DNA of 16,139 bases, from NCBI GenBank assembly GCA_002105175.1, contig MCGE01000072.1, positions 1 to 16,139 on the forward strand. The letters run 5' to 3'. The notes under the pieces are model-generated. The model was not told the origin of the DNA. It searched no databases and saw only the letters and a program-made list of their open reading frames with translations. Position numbers and translations under genes: made by a program. Shown here piece by piece: positions 1 through 9,742 of this stretch. How positions within the stretch are numbered: the first letter of the stretch is position 1; each line of letters starts with the position of its first letter. The stretch is from Absidia repens. Taxonomy: Eukaryota; Mucoromycota; Mucoromycetes; Mucorales; Cunninghamellaceae.

Positions 1-457
1 CATAGCATCGGCCATTGGCAATGGAAGCACACTACGTGACATTGAGCTATATAAAAAAAAATGGTTTTGACATTCACTTCTCTATGTTATTTGAATCTCT
101 ACTGTTTTTATTTATTATGATCAGTCAACTTCTTATTGGAAAACTACTCTTATTGAAAGTATGGCGACGGTGTAAACCATTGACTCTTCCCTTAAAGATT
201 TATTTACCTATGATACACCTATTTCAACGGAGCACTGTTCTGACTGTATCCGATAATATCAACAGCAACGACAACAATGATAATTAAAATTATCCTCTTA
301 AAGTTATAGGCAAGGGCAGTCTGCTAGGCAAATGCTATATGATTCGCGGCCGGAATGGTTATGAAAACTGTCGGTGGGCATTTTACACTATCATGCAAAT
401 TGGCGACAAAGTTTAAAAGTTTCAGCTTGGATGGGAAATGACGCTATAAAGAACTGT
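1..457. other. Left-edge region without a convincing gene
   Basis: A plus-strand frame is open at 15-287 and continues past one stop to about 414, and minus-strand frames are also partly open at 340-457. Neither shows a recognisable domain or a start context that decides the issue. The region may hold the downstream part of the decayed minus-strand gene whose introns lie at 458-513 and 630-696. Confidence 0.3.
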
Positions 458-783
458 CTAAAAAATAATTATCCTCTATCATCTACACTGGAATCATCAT
501 AAAAAAAAATTACCTTTGCCATCAGTTCCATCTCCTCCTCCTTCAGTATCAAATTAGCATCACCATCTAGACGAAAAACCTGCACCATGTGTTGCTATCA
601 AAAAGCCAAGCATTTCCGGTTAGAACACTCTAAAGAAAATAAAATAGAAAAGGAGTAAATTATTGACAGTGCCATGATATATTTATCTTCACTTACAGAA
701 GAGATCTTTAACAGTAATATGAGTTCACCAAACAGAAAGCTCAATCGTAACCACCTTCTTATTATATGAGCTCTGCCGGACAT
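458..783 (-). pseudogene. Fragments of an unrecognised intron-containing gene
   Basis: I do not recognise the product. On the minus strand two stretches look like exons joined by well-formed introns. One intron runs 696 to 630 (67 nt, GTAAGT donor, T-rich tract and TTTAG acceptor). A second runs 513 to 458 (56 nt, GTAATT donor, TTTTTTAG acceptor). The exon between them (629-514) reads VLTGNAWLFDSNT and then, one base out of frame, VFRLDGDANLILKEEE up to the donor, so the frame is broken near 590-600. The upstream exon is open from a Met at 783. Possible further coding lies at 457-340 but contains stops. Splice signals and a protein-like composition are what I see; that it is a decayed gene is inference. 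Confidence 0.33.
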
Positions 784-1126
784 TCAAACACGACGAGATG
801 GGTAATTCTGCAGCTTTTATTTTGTTTTCATGCAGCTTATTTTAGGAGGCGGCGGTTCTTTTGTGCTGCTTTATGGCGGAAATTGAATTCCGTTTTTTTT
901 TTTTTTTTTTTTTTTGCCGGTATATGTTTATTCTGCTTCTTCCACTTTCCCAGTATTTGTCTATAGCATCTTTGTGTGTATGACATTGTTCATAGTAGTA
1001 GTTTAATTGATTGTTTATTTTTATACTTTATTTTAGTAAAAGCCATATTTGACTACTACATGAATGCAAGAGTTATATAAAAAAAAAGACAGAGTGCAAA
1101 TATCCATAGTCAACTTGAAGACATGT

Positions 1127-1132
1127 TTTATT
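1127..1132 (-). promoter_or_regulatory. AATAAA-type polyadenylation signal, copy A
   Basis: Reads AATAAA on the minus strand about 65 bases downstream of the F-box gene stop position, and is conserved at the same place in copy B. Function is inferred from position and motif only. Confidence 0.4.
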
Positions 1133-1194
1133 TCATCCAATAAAAAGAACATGAAAAAAAAGAGACTACACTAATGGACACAATGATTTGCATC

Positions 1195-2685
1195 CTAATG
1201 GTTGATAATTGAGATACCTCCTTTGCGGTAGCTTTCAATTGCTTCATGATTCCAGTTGAGTAACCTTCCATGGGATGCGAGTACAATTAATCAGGTGAGA
1301 GATGTCAACTGAAACACTTCTCAATTAATTTGAGTATACCATTTTCCGAGATGGTTGTATGCAATCCAAATACAAAGTAGTGAGATAAGGTAGAGCGGAT
1401 GCAATAGCAAATAGAGAACTATCCGTAATCAGATGGCACGCCCAAGACGGAGTTCCATAAGATGAGGATGAATTGACAAATGAAGTAAGATCACTATCGG
1501 TAATCATGTCGCCAGAGTCAATGTGAAATAAAGATAAACGAGGCCAAGGTGGATGGATCTCGCTATTTTTCTGAACAACGAGTCTTCCGTGAAGACCGTT
1601 CATATTTTTCATTACCAAGTGAGTTAACAGAGTAAACTGCCATAGACCACGCATCATATCTTCGCATTTTTGCTGTTCGTGGCAATAAATAAAAATGAAT
1701 GTGAGTTTTTGCAAAGGACAGTTGAGAAGGAATTTAAGAGAATCAGAAGAGAGATATGGGATGAATCTTAACGTTAACTGACAAAGGTGATGGCAATGCA
1801 GCCCCAATTCGGTATATGCAGCGCTTGAAATGGTGCCAACATCAAGTTCTACACTTGTGAGGTTTGGACAATGACGTGGTAGATGGCGGAAACTTTCCTT
1901 AACGTTAATTACACCACCATTGATGTTCAGTTCTTCCAAGTGGCGTAGGTGTGGGATTAAAAGGGAAAAGTGGACATCGTTCCACTGGGGACATGAAAAA
2001 TCATTTTGCGAATAATAAACCCATTGGCGACTGGAACGTGGCTACGGAGTAAAGAAATTTATCCAACGGAATGTTGGATTTTGGGTGCACACCACAGCAA
2101 AGGATTGGCTATCGTATAAATTGCTTGCTAACAAGTGATAACGCACAAAGATCTTGTTGTTCAGGACAGTGACTGACAACCCATGTTACCAATTCAGATG
2201 GGAATTGACGGAAATGGGGTATAAGCACAATCACGCCATTATGCTTGATTTCAATTTCAGTAGCCGTATAGTCAGTAATGTCTCGAGCATAACGTTTGAG
2301 ATGGTTCTTATCTTATATAGACTCTGAGTTAGTATTTCTATTGGGAAAACTTATAATGGTGTGCTCCCTTTTCTTTTTTACCTGCAAAATCCAATTGAAA
2401 ATTATTATAATTGATATCAGTAGAGTTGGATTCAAGGTTACTATAGATTTTTTTTTCGGTCTGATCCTGATTGCCATGATAAAAAAAAAAAAAAAGGCGT
2501 CCTGGCGTTAAAATCGCACCAGTAGTTCTACAGTGCCTCTATCACTACATCCAACTTACGTGATCACCTATATCCAGGTTGGTCAAATCGTCGTTGATAT
2601 CATGATGTGAATCCATTTGCTCAGAAGTGGTAGCAGTAGGATTCATAAACTTCAACTTTACTTGTCGTCTTCTGGAGCGGACCAT
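1195..2685 (-). pseudogene. F-box/LRR protein pseudogene, copy A
   Basis: F-box proteins tether substrates to SCF ubiquitin ligases; LRRs usually bind the substrate. Comparison with copy B gives three exons. Exon 1 is 2685-2560 (42 codons, MVRSRRRQVKLKF...), exon 2 is 2466-2382 (85 nt, in frame) and exon 3 starts at 2337. Donors are GTAAGT and GTAAAA. Exons 1-2 are open and join in phase (0, then 1). Exon 3 breaks at once: a missing base near 2312, another near 2117, about four near 2066, and single bases near 2019 and 1997, all relative to copy B. From 1939 to 1325 a 204-residue LRR stretch stays open (HCPNLTSVELD, LLNCPLQKLTF, ALPYLTTLYLD). The 3' end is frame-disrupted; the equivalent stop is TAG at 1197-1195. 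It cannot encode the full protein as written. Confidence 0.85.
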
Positions 2686-2931
2686 AGTTAGATATATTTA
2701 AAAAAAAAAAAAAAAAGAAAGGGAATAAGGATTTCTTTTTAAGAAAATATAAGGAGTCCGAGTCATGTAGTCAGCACATGTATATGATACATCATGACTG
2801 TAAAAAAATATAAATAAAATACAAGATGGGAAACATTTCACAGTGCTGGCACTGGAATCATCGGCTTTACCATTAAAGTACTCACTACTGTTTACAAAAG
2901 CTCCTTTTGATTTCGGCCAGTTTCGTCCCAC

Positions 2932-2956
2932 AAAAAAAAAAAAAAAAAAAAAAAAA
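2932..2956. repeat. A25 homopolymer in the F-box 5' flank of copy A
   Basis: At the same position copy B has only A5GGA9 (about 6133-6149) and copy C has A11GA6 (about 13425-13442). The run has therefore lengthened and lost its interruptions in copy A. Confidence 0.85.
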
Positions 2957-3226
2957 GTCTGCGAACCTAGACGACGCAAAGGTACGAAGTAAAGTGATAT
3001 AATTGGTTGGTCTTTTTATTTAGTATTCAAACATGTCATATTTATATCTTTTTCTGTAGCTAGGCGAGTCATTCTATAATGCTTTGATGTGATATTGGGC
3101 ATGTAATTTAGCGGGGATGAAGTGTGATAAGAATAAAGTGAAGGGAAGTATATGTCAAATGTCAAAAGTGGAGAAGGCTGGAGCGGGCTATAAATGGAGT
3201 AAAAATGAAGGAGATGTGGAATAGAT

Positions 3227-3231
3227 TTGGG
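3227..3231. repeat. Target-site duplication, left (TTGGG)
   Basis: First copy of the 5-bp duplication bounding the LINE 3' end; copy B has a single TTGGG at 6388-6392. Confidence 0.85.
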
Positions 3232-3788
3232 ACCCGCCCTCGATTTCTCTCCAGACAGCATATGGTATTCTCTTCTTTTCCTTCGTCCGTCCCCGTACCC
3301 TCATTGGTCAATAATACCCGATGGCTCCAACTACTGGGTTCCACTCTCCACTCCATTTGGAGATCCCACTGGGCATACACCTTTGAACGTATCCCAATCC
3401 ACACCTCCACAATGCTCTCAACCATTTCCTCCTCCATTCAAGCTCTTCAACCTCCTCACACATCCTCTGGTGCTCCTTGATGGTTTAGATGGTAAGTCTT
3501 GCATGTAAGTAATATATAATTTTTTTTTTTTAAAAAAAAAGCACCGCCTCTCTCTTTAGCCAGAAACATATATAAGATCCTATGTTCCCTTTACTCCCTT
3601 TTACCTCCCCCTCCACCTATTTCGCCCACTTAACCTTTTCTCATATCACGTCCCCCCCCCTCCTCGATCCTGGGTTGTTCTTACCTTTACCCCCTCCACC
3701 CCTTTATTATATTATTGGCCACCGCTCTTATGACGTGAGACCAAGTCTTTATTTAAATAAATGACACATTACAAAAAAAAAAAAAAAA
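3232..3788 (+). mobile_element. 5'-truncated LINE 3' end with A16 tail
   Basis: A 557-bp segment present in copy A and absent from copy B at the identical point. It is flanked by TTGGG duplications (3227-3231 and 3789-3793) and ends in A16 (3773-3788), the hallmarks of target-primed reverse transcription. A plus-strand frame from the junction to the stop at 3478-3480 reads LLGSTLHSIWRSHWAYTFER. This matches the pattern (IW..HW...F) at the extreme C-terminus of fungal non-LTR reverse transcriptases, after the zinc knuckle. The remaining ~300 bp is a pyrimidine-rich 3' UTR. The family assignment rests on my recall of this C-terminal pattern; the insertion itself is directly visible. Confidence 0.88.
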
Positions 3789-3793
3789 TTGGG
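3789..3793. repeat. Target-site duplication, right (TTGGG)
   Basis: Second copy, directly after the A16 tail; the repeat unit then resumes with TATCACAAATATGCC as in copy B. Confidence 0.85.
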
Positions 3794-3810
3794 TATCACA
3801 AATATGCCTA

Positions 3811-4031
3811 TGATTTTTTTTTTTTTTTTTTTTTTTTGGTGCTTAACTAGAATCATGCCAATATTACAAATTTCTACAATCAACATCAACTGAAATGAAT
3901 TGATGTCAGATCTATCAATGTATGTATGTAGAAAAAAGAAAAATCTCATTATTACTAACCTTTTTATTTAGAATTACCTTTTAATTTTTCTGAAAATGAA
4001 GTCGGTCAATCCCGTATAGAACCAACCCACC
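3811..4031. other. Spacer between repeat copies A and B
   Basis: About 220 bp of AT-rich sequence beginning with a T24 tract (3814-3837). I see no gene and no similarity to other parts of the window. Confidence 0.6.
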
Positions 4032-4280
4032 TTTTTTTTCTTTTTTTTTTTTTGCCGGTATATGTTTACTCTGCGCTTATTCCACTTTCCCAGTATTTGT
4101 ATATTGCATCTTTGTGTGTATGGCATTGTTCATAGTAGTAGTTTAGTTGATTAGTTTAGTTTCATACTTTATTTAGGAAAAGTTATATAAAAAATCGAAA
4201 GACAGGGCAATGCTCTGGGCAAAGTGAAAAAAAAAAAAACGTTTTAGAGCAAGATATCAATAGTCAACTTGAAAACATGT

Positions 4281-4286
4281 TTTATT
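4281..4286 (-). promoter_or_regulatory. AATAAA-type polyadenylation signal, copy B
   Basis: AATAAA on the minus strand about 70 bases after the F-box gene stop (TAG at 4355-4353), the counterpart of 1127-1132 in copy A. Confidence 0.4.
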
Positions 4287-4352
4287 TCGTCCAATAAAAA
4301 GAACATATGAAAAAAAAGAGACTACACTAATGGCGACACAATGATTTGCATC

Positions 4353-5881
4353 CTAATGGTGGATAATTGAGATACCTCCTTTGCGGTAACTTTCAAGTGC
4401 TTCATGATTCAGTTGAATAACCTTCCATGCAATGCAAATACAATGATCCAAAGTGAGAGATGTCAACTGACGACACTTATCAATTAATTTGAGTATACCA
4501 TTTTCCGAGATGTTTGGATTGCGATGCAAATACAAAGAAGTGAGATAAGGTAGAGCGGATGCAATAGCAAATAGAGAATTATCCGTAATCATACTGGCAT
4601 CCCTAAAGCGGAGTTCGGTAAGATGAGGATGAGAATCGACAAATGGAATAAGATCACTATCGGAAATGTTGTCGCCGGAGTCAATGTGAAATAAAGATAA
4701 ACGAGGCCAAGGTGGATGGGTCTCCGCTATTTTGCTCAATAACAAGTCTTCCGTGAAGACCGTTCATATTGTCCATTACCAAGTGAGTTAACAGAGTAAA
4801 CCGCCTTAGACCACGCATCATATCTTCGCATTCTTCATGATCGTAAGCTGTACTCAAAAATGAATGTGAGTTTCTGCAAAGGACAGTTGAGAAGGAATTT
4901 AAGAGAATTAGAAGAGAGATATGGGACAAAAGTTAACGTTAATTGACAAAGGTGATGGCAGTGCTGTCCCAATTCGGTATATGTAGCGCTTGAAATGCCG
5001 CTGCAATCAAGTTCTACACTTGTGAGGTTTGGACAATGACGTGGTAGATGGCGGAAACTTGAATTAACGTTAAATATACCATCGTTGATGTTTAGTTCTT
5101 CCAAGTGGCGTAGGTGTGGGATTAAAAGGTAAAAACGAACATCGTCCCAATAGGGAGATGAAAAGTCCATTTTACGAATAATAAACCCCATTGGCGACTG
5201 GAACGTGGCGACGGAGTAAAGAAATTTATCCAAGGCAACGGAATCTTGGATTTTAGGTGCACACCACAGCAAAGGGTTGGCTATTGCATAGAATTGCTTG
5301 CTAACAAGTGATAACGCACAAAGATCTTGTTGTTCAGGACAGTGACTGACAACCAATGTTACCAAGTCAGATGGGAATTGACGGAAATGGGGTGTAAGCA
5401 TGATCACGCCATTATGCTTGATTTCAATTTCAGTAGCCGCATAGTCAATAATGTCTCGAGCATAACATTTGAGATGATTCTTATCTTTATATAGACTATG
5501 AGTTAGTATTTCTATTTTGGGAAAACTTATAATGATGTGCCCTCCTTTTCTTTTCTTTTTTTTTTTTACCTGCAGAATCCAATTGAAATTATTATAATTG
5601 ATATCAGTAGAGTTTGATTCAAGGCTACTATAGATGATTTCTTTTCGGCCTGCTCCTGATTACCATGATAAAAAAAAAAATAAAAAAAAAATAAGGTTTC
5701 CTAGAGTTAAAATCACACTAGTAGTTCTATAGTACATCTAACACTACATCCAACTTACGTGATCACCTATATCCAGGTTGGTCAAATCATCTTTAATATC
5801 ATGATGTGAATCCAATTGTTCAGAAGTGGTAGTAGTAGGATTCATAAACTTCAATTTTTTTTGTATTTTGGAGCGGACCAT
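4353..5881 (-). pseudogene. F-box/LRR protein pseudogene, copy B
   Basis: Three exons: exon 1 5881-5759 (41 codons, MVRSKIQKKLKF...), exon 2 5655-5570 (86 nt), exon 3 from 5511. Exon 2 carries two single-base losses relative to a coding ancestor, so it no longer joins exon 3 in frame. Exon 3 is open from about 5509 to 4835 and holds the F-box (PSDLVTLVVSHCPEQQDLCA followed by LSLVSKQFYAIANPLLW) and the first LRRs. Relative to copy A it gains one base near 4845 and one near 4722. The last frame (4745-4353) carries four more LRR-like segments (HLTELRF, YLTSLYLHRNPNISE, QLTSLTLDHC) and ends at TAG. Restart at the Met at 5407 would give a 190-residue F-box protein lacking most LRRs. Expression of such a short form is conceivable but unsupported. 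The family (AMN1-like LRRs) is recognised with good confidence. Confidence 0.85.
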
Positions 5882-6409
5882 AGTATGATATATATATAAA
5901 AAAAAAAAAGAGAATAAGGGAAGGATCTTGATGGATGTTCTTTTTAAGAAAATATAAGGAGTCAGAGTCATGTAGTCAGCACATGTAAATGATATATCAT
6001 GACTGTAAAATAAATAAATAAATTACTGATGGAAACATTTCATAGTGCTGATACTGGAATCATCGGCTTTACGATTAAAGTACCCACTACTGTTTACAAA
6101 AGCTCCTTTTGATTTCGCCCAATTTCGTTCCACAAAAAGGAAAAAAAAAGTCTGCGAAACCTAGGCGACGCAAAGGTACAAAGTAAGTGATATAGTTGGT
6201 TGGTCTTTTTATTTAGTATTCAGGTGAGTTATCCTATAATGATTTGATGTGATATTGGGCATGTAATTTAGTGGGGGATGAAGTGTGATGGGAATAAAGT
6301 GAAGGGAAGTATATGTCAAATGTCAAAAGTGGAGAAGGCTGGAGCAGGGTATAAATAAAGTAAAGATGAAGGAGATGTGGAATAGATTTGGGTATCACAA
6401 ATATGCCTA

Positions 6410-7359
6410 CTTTTTTTGATACGTACTCTAGATTTTAAACGTAAATGGATGACTCAGACTGGACCTCAGCTTCTTTAACGAGGTTTCATCAATGTCATGA
6501 GTATTGCAACAACATCCTCAGAAAGGCGAAGGCGGTTTTTTTCGCTCACTAGTCAACAATATTGAATTTTGGATACGTTAGAAGATCGCTCCAAAAAAAA
6601 AAAGGAAAGTACTGCAAGGCACCAATATCTTGAGTGCGACAAGTGCGAATGACTGTCTAACTGGATTATTTATTGCTACATATTATAGTATCATCCATCA
6701 CTCCTATTATGGTACGGCTCACTTATAATATCAAATTTTAGGCATGATCCTAGAAAGCTGATGGTTTTTTAAAAAATGGCCACCTCAAAAAAAAATAATG
6801 TATAAACATGATAATTCAGACCTTTAAGAACAAAACGTGTACATCAGTTTGTTTTTTTTATAGAAAAAGAAAAAGTTATCAGCCTTCAAAAAAAAAAAAA
6901 AAGGATTTGAAACGTATCTGATGTACTAAAAAGGAAAATGATATGATATGTGCATTTATTTTGTAAAACACCGCGAAAACTGTGGTAAAAAATTTTACCC
7001 CTAAAAACCAGGTCCTGTTTTTTGCTCGTTCCTGTTCCGATATCAAGCGTAGTTAGTAGATGTAAATTGTAAGACTTGCAACCGAAGATTAGTTTATATA
7101 TTTTCAATTTTATTTATTATTTGTACAATAAAAAGTGCTGTCCCTTCTTTTTTTTTTTGTTGTTGTTGTTGTTGTTGTACGCACAGACACATACACACAC
7201 ACCCGTTTTTTTTTTCTGCTTATAATAAGCCTATATATGTACATTTGGTAAGACAATCAAACAATGAGAAAGAATAATGGTAGAAAAAGACAAGACAAAG
7301 TTTATTCAGTAGTAATTATAACAATGACAACCAATACTAAACTAGTCCTGACACTAATC
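6410..7359. other. Non-coding region
   Basis: About 950 bp without a convincing gene. It holds scattered A and T runs (6593-6604, 6888-6902) and microsatellites near 7157-7202. Short open frames exist on both strands but none has splice signals, composition or motifs that support coding. Confidence 0.5.
7157..7202. repeat. TTG and CA microsatellites
   Basis: Seven TTG units (about 7157-7178) after a T run, followed by an ACAC-rich stretch (7183-7202). Confidence 0.85.
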
Positions 7360-7675
7360 CTAGTTGAACATCACCTCATTGAGATCAATAAAATGGCGGT
7401 GACTTGGGAAAATAAAAAAGTATAAAATAGAGCAGTATCATATCCTATTTTTCTTTTTCAACACACACACAAAAAGATTATAATAAAGGAGTACTAAGCA
7501 CGACAGTCGGGCCCCAAGAGGTGTCAGATTTGCAACCTATAAAAAAAAAGCATTAGTTTTTGATGAAGAAAAGAGCAACATCAACACGGAACCAAACTCC
7601 CAAACCTGGAAGATTGTCAAAAACAACCCTTAGTGTTGATATCCTTCCAGCTTGTCTAACGGTCCTCCTACTAGT

Positions 7676-7804
7676 CTATCGTTCAACAATATCAGTGTAA
7701 AAACGATAAAGGGCGTTCGTCATGAGCAGGCCTAGCAGGGCTAATAGCAAGATAGCATACGAAAGGTGTTGCGTATATAAAAATTGGTGTTCATTGAGAA
7801 CCAT
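7676..7804 (-). CDS. Possible small single-pass membrane protein or first exon
   Basis: Minus-strand frame of 42 codons from ATG at 7804 to TAG at 7676. Residues about 17-30 form a hydrophobic helix (YAILLLALLGLLM), preceded by a short polar N-terminus and followed by a basic/aromatic patch (ALYRFYTDIVER). One base out of frame the sequence continues RLVGGPLDKLEGYQH to a stop, so a single-base error or lesion at the TAG would lengthen it. A second alternative frame continues as VVFDNLPG to a possible donor near 7605. After a T-rich stretch ending in TATAG it resumes at about 7540. A short terminal exon (HRHFIDLNEVMFN, stop at 7360) is possible but could be chance. I cannot name the protein. 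Confidence 0.33.
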   Translation of the reverse strand: MVLNEHQFLYTQHLSYAILLLALLGLLMTNALYRFYTDIVER

Positions 7805-9015
7805 CCGAGACACTGTGAATCAAAGGAAAAATGTATCATTATCACTATGTTCATAAAAGCCCTTTTTTTTTTTTTTTTTACTTATCTTTCTTATTGATGA
7901 GTGACAACTTTTTTCGTTTCTGCATGGGAAGAAAGGGACTGAAAAAAAAAAAAGGTACGCTGGTCGGGGTTTAATGACTCGATAAATAGATAAATACAAT
8001 TTTCGTCTGCTCAATGTTGTCTCGTTCTTTTTTTTTTTTTTAACCATGCATCCACCTCAACCTCACGGTCCATCAAAAGACTTTATCTTGACAATGGACG
8101 ATTGTAAAAAGCTCAACTCCAATACATTTGTTGCCAATCTTCCCCTCAAACACTACCCATCATTGCCACAGCCATCCCAAGCTTTTTACAGTCAGAACCC
8201 ACACATCGCCAACCCAAAGACTGCTCATCCAACAATCAAAGTCTACCCTCAAACGTATCAGTAACCCCTCATATAACGGCGTCTTTTTGCCTGTATTGCG
8301 AAGGGTATGGAATTATTTGAATGATGGAATGGTACGGCTACAGTTTTTGTGGAATCATATAACAAGGTCATCAACAACAACAAGCAAAAATAGCGGAATG
8401 GGCGAAACTGCAAGCAAGCACGGAACGATAAGAAATTGATCCATTTGACGCAGGTGGAACTACTTGGGACAAAGAGTTCACTTCTAAGCTGTTGAAGAAG
8501 GCCTTGCATGAATCTTTGGGGAGTCGGTAAGAAGAACAAATACAGATAGAGTCAAACTGAGAAATACAGTATATCTTACTTCTCTTTTATTTCCCATATG
8601 CGGACAACGAAAACGACGATGGCCGGCAGGAACAGCAAGAAACAGTTCATCGGACGACGATAATGTAAGGATGCTCACAGCACTGAAGACAATCAACCAA
8701 ACTTCGCCAGCGCTTCTCCGAATCAAATTCCAGTCTGTCGGCGGCCGAACGAAACACAATGGGGGTAAGACTTCCCCCCTTGCATAAAAATAAAGCACGG
8801 TTGATTTTTACCCTTTTATTTTATTTTCTAGTCTTGGCTTATCGTCCATCTTTGAACTTTGTCAATGAAGATTCCCGAAGGATAAAGGTCTCTGTTTACG
8901 GAAGCAGATTGGGCTATATTACGGTCATGCAGCAACAATCGGTTTAGATCAGCGCCATTTGAATTGCCATCCACCTTGGATGGGATCAAGTAGTCGAGGT
9001 AAATGAAAAGAAACC

Positions 9016-9018
<3 letters not shown>

Positions 9019-9068
<50 letters not shown>
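9019..9068 (+). repeat. T50 homopolymer in an intron
   Basis: Fifty uninterrupted T residues within the intron 8999-9112, upstream of its GCTTGTAG acceptor. It is the longest homopolymer in the window. Its exact length is likely uncertain in any assembly. Confidence 0.9.
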
Positions 9069-9069
<1 letters not shown>

Positions 9070-9309
9070 TACTGCGTGTTTTGATACTCTCCATCTGTTT
9101 ACATGCTTGTAGCTTTGCCGACAAGGAAAAAGCGAGCGCTGCAAAATTATATGTGGCCCGCCAACTGATGGATGAACCTAGCGATATCAATCTGATCAAG
9201 GGATTACAAATGATGGAACAACTGTATGTGCTATCTATTATACAATATTTTTTATATGCGAAGCGTCTCACTGGGTCGGAGTTGTTGTTTTTTTAGGCTG
9301 ATTTTACCT

Positions 9310-9322
9310 TCAAGCGTCATGC
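9310..9322. repeat. 13-bp direct repeat, left
   Basis: TCAAGCGTCATGC, repeated perfectly at 9743-9755; most simply a target-site duplication made when the LINE fragment entered. Confidence 0.85.
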
Positions 9323-9742
9323 ACGTCTAACCCACTCAGCTTGGCTATACTATAACTCCTTCCCCCAGTTCAACTCCTGGGTCCGTATCCTCCACCATTC
9401 CAAACTCCATTCACTCCCACAGGCGTCCTCCAGTTATCGGCCCAGACTCTGGAAAACCTTTTGGAGTATCCAAACTTCCCCCACAGCCTCTCGCAATGTC
9501 TGGTACCGGTCTTCTCCACCGCGAAAATGGCCAACCTTTTCCATTCTCCATTCATTTCTACCTAATTTGGTACCCACCCCCTTTTTGCTCCTTCTGTCCG
9601 CCACGCACGCCGACCTCTTCCATATGGCCATCGCCTGCCCATCCATCCTCGAAATATGGGAATCTATCTGGGAGTATCATTTTATTTACACCCCTTTCAC
9701 CACCAATGGTCTGTGGCTCGCCTTGACCTGCCTCCGTTTCCC
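9323..9742 (+). mobile_element. Internal LINE fragment (C-terminal zinc-knuckle region)
   Basis: A 420-bp piece bounded by perfect 13-bp direct repeats TCAAGCGTCATGC (9310-9322 and 9743-9755). Its plus-strand translation has the features of the region after the reverse transcriptase in fungal LINEs. These are a W-rich part (RLWKTFWSIQTS), a CxxC (FCSFC, in one frame) and, one base out of frame, HADLFHMAIACPSILEIWES, giving the CxxC...H...C knuckle (zf-RVT type). A frameshift lies between the CxxC and HADLF. It has neither a poly(A) tail nor the LINE 3' end, so it is truncated at both sides. It interrupts an exon of the 8046-9971 gene. Confidence 0.8.

Larger units (their letters stand above)
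893..3810 (-). repeat. Repeat unit copy A (F-box unit), interrupted by a LINE
   Basis: Copy A aligns over its whole length with copy B (4032-6409). Left of the gene both start with a poly-T tract (T23 at 893-915 here) followed by GCCGGTATATGTTTA. On the right both reach TTTGGGTATCACAAATATGCCT, which in copy A is split by a LINE insertion at 3232-3788. Orientation is given for the gene it carries; read that way the unit ends in a poly(A) run. The copies differ by many substitutions and short indels, so the duplication is not recent. Copy A keeps about 33 bp near 3029-3061 that copy B lacks. Confidence 0.9.
4032..6409 (-). repeat. Repeat unit copy B (F-box unit)
   Basis: Second direct copy of the unit at 893-3810, separated from it by about 220 bp of unrelated sequence. 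It starts at an interrupted poly-T tract (T8, C, T13 at 4032-4053) and ends near 6409 just before another T run. It carries the uninterrupted junction TTTGGGTATCACAAATATG (6387 onward), which makes it the empty-site allele for the LINE in copy A. It has a private deletion of about 33 bp at roughly 6222. Confidence 0.9.

Noticed and set aside
288..414. Glycine-loop-like VIGKGSLLGKCY, hinting at a protein kinase
   Set aside because: No catalytic loop, DFG or other kinase motif follows, a stop lies just upstream, and the opposite strand looks at least as coding.
3205..3508. Open frames crossing the copy A/LINE junction
   Set aside because: They fuse repeat-unit sequence to the LINE end; only the part after 3231 in one frame is LINE coding.
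893..6409. Target-site duplications around repeat copies A and B
   Set aside because: I compared the flanks GAATTCCG and CAACCCACC with the right edges near 3811 and 6410 and found no shared direct repeat.
8828..9296. Open frames running through the T50 tract on both strands
   Set aside because: They consist partly of poly-Phe or poly-Lys from the homopolymer and cross exon-intron boundaries.
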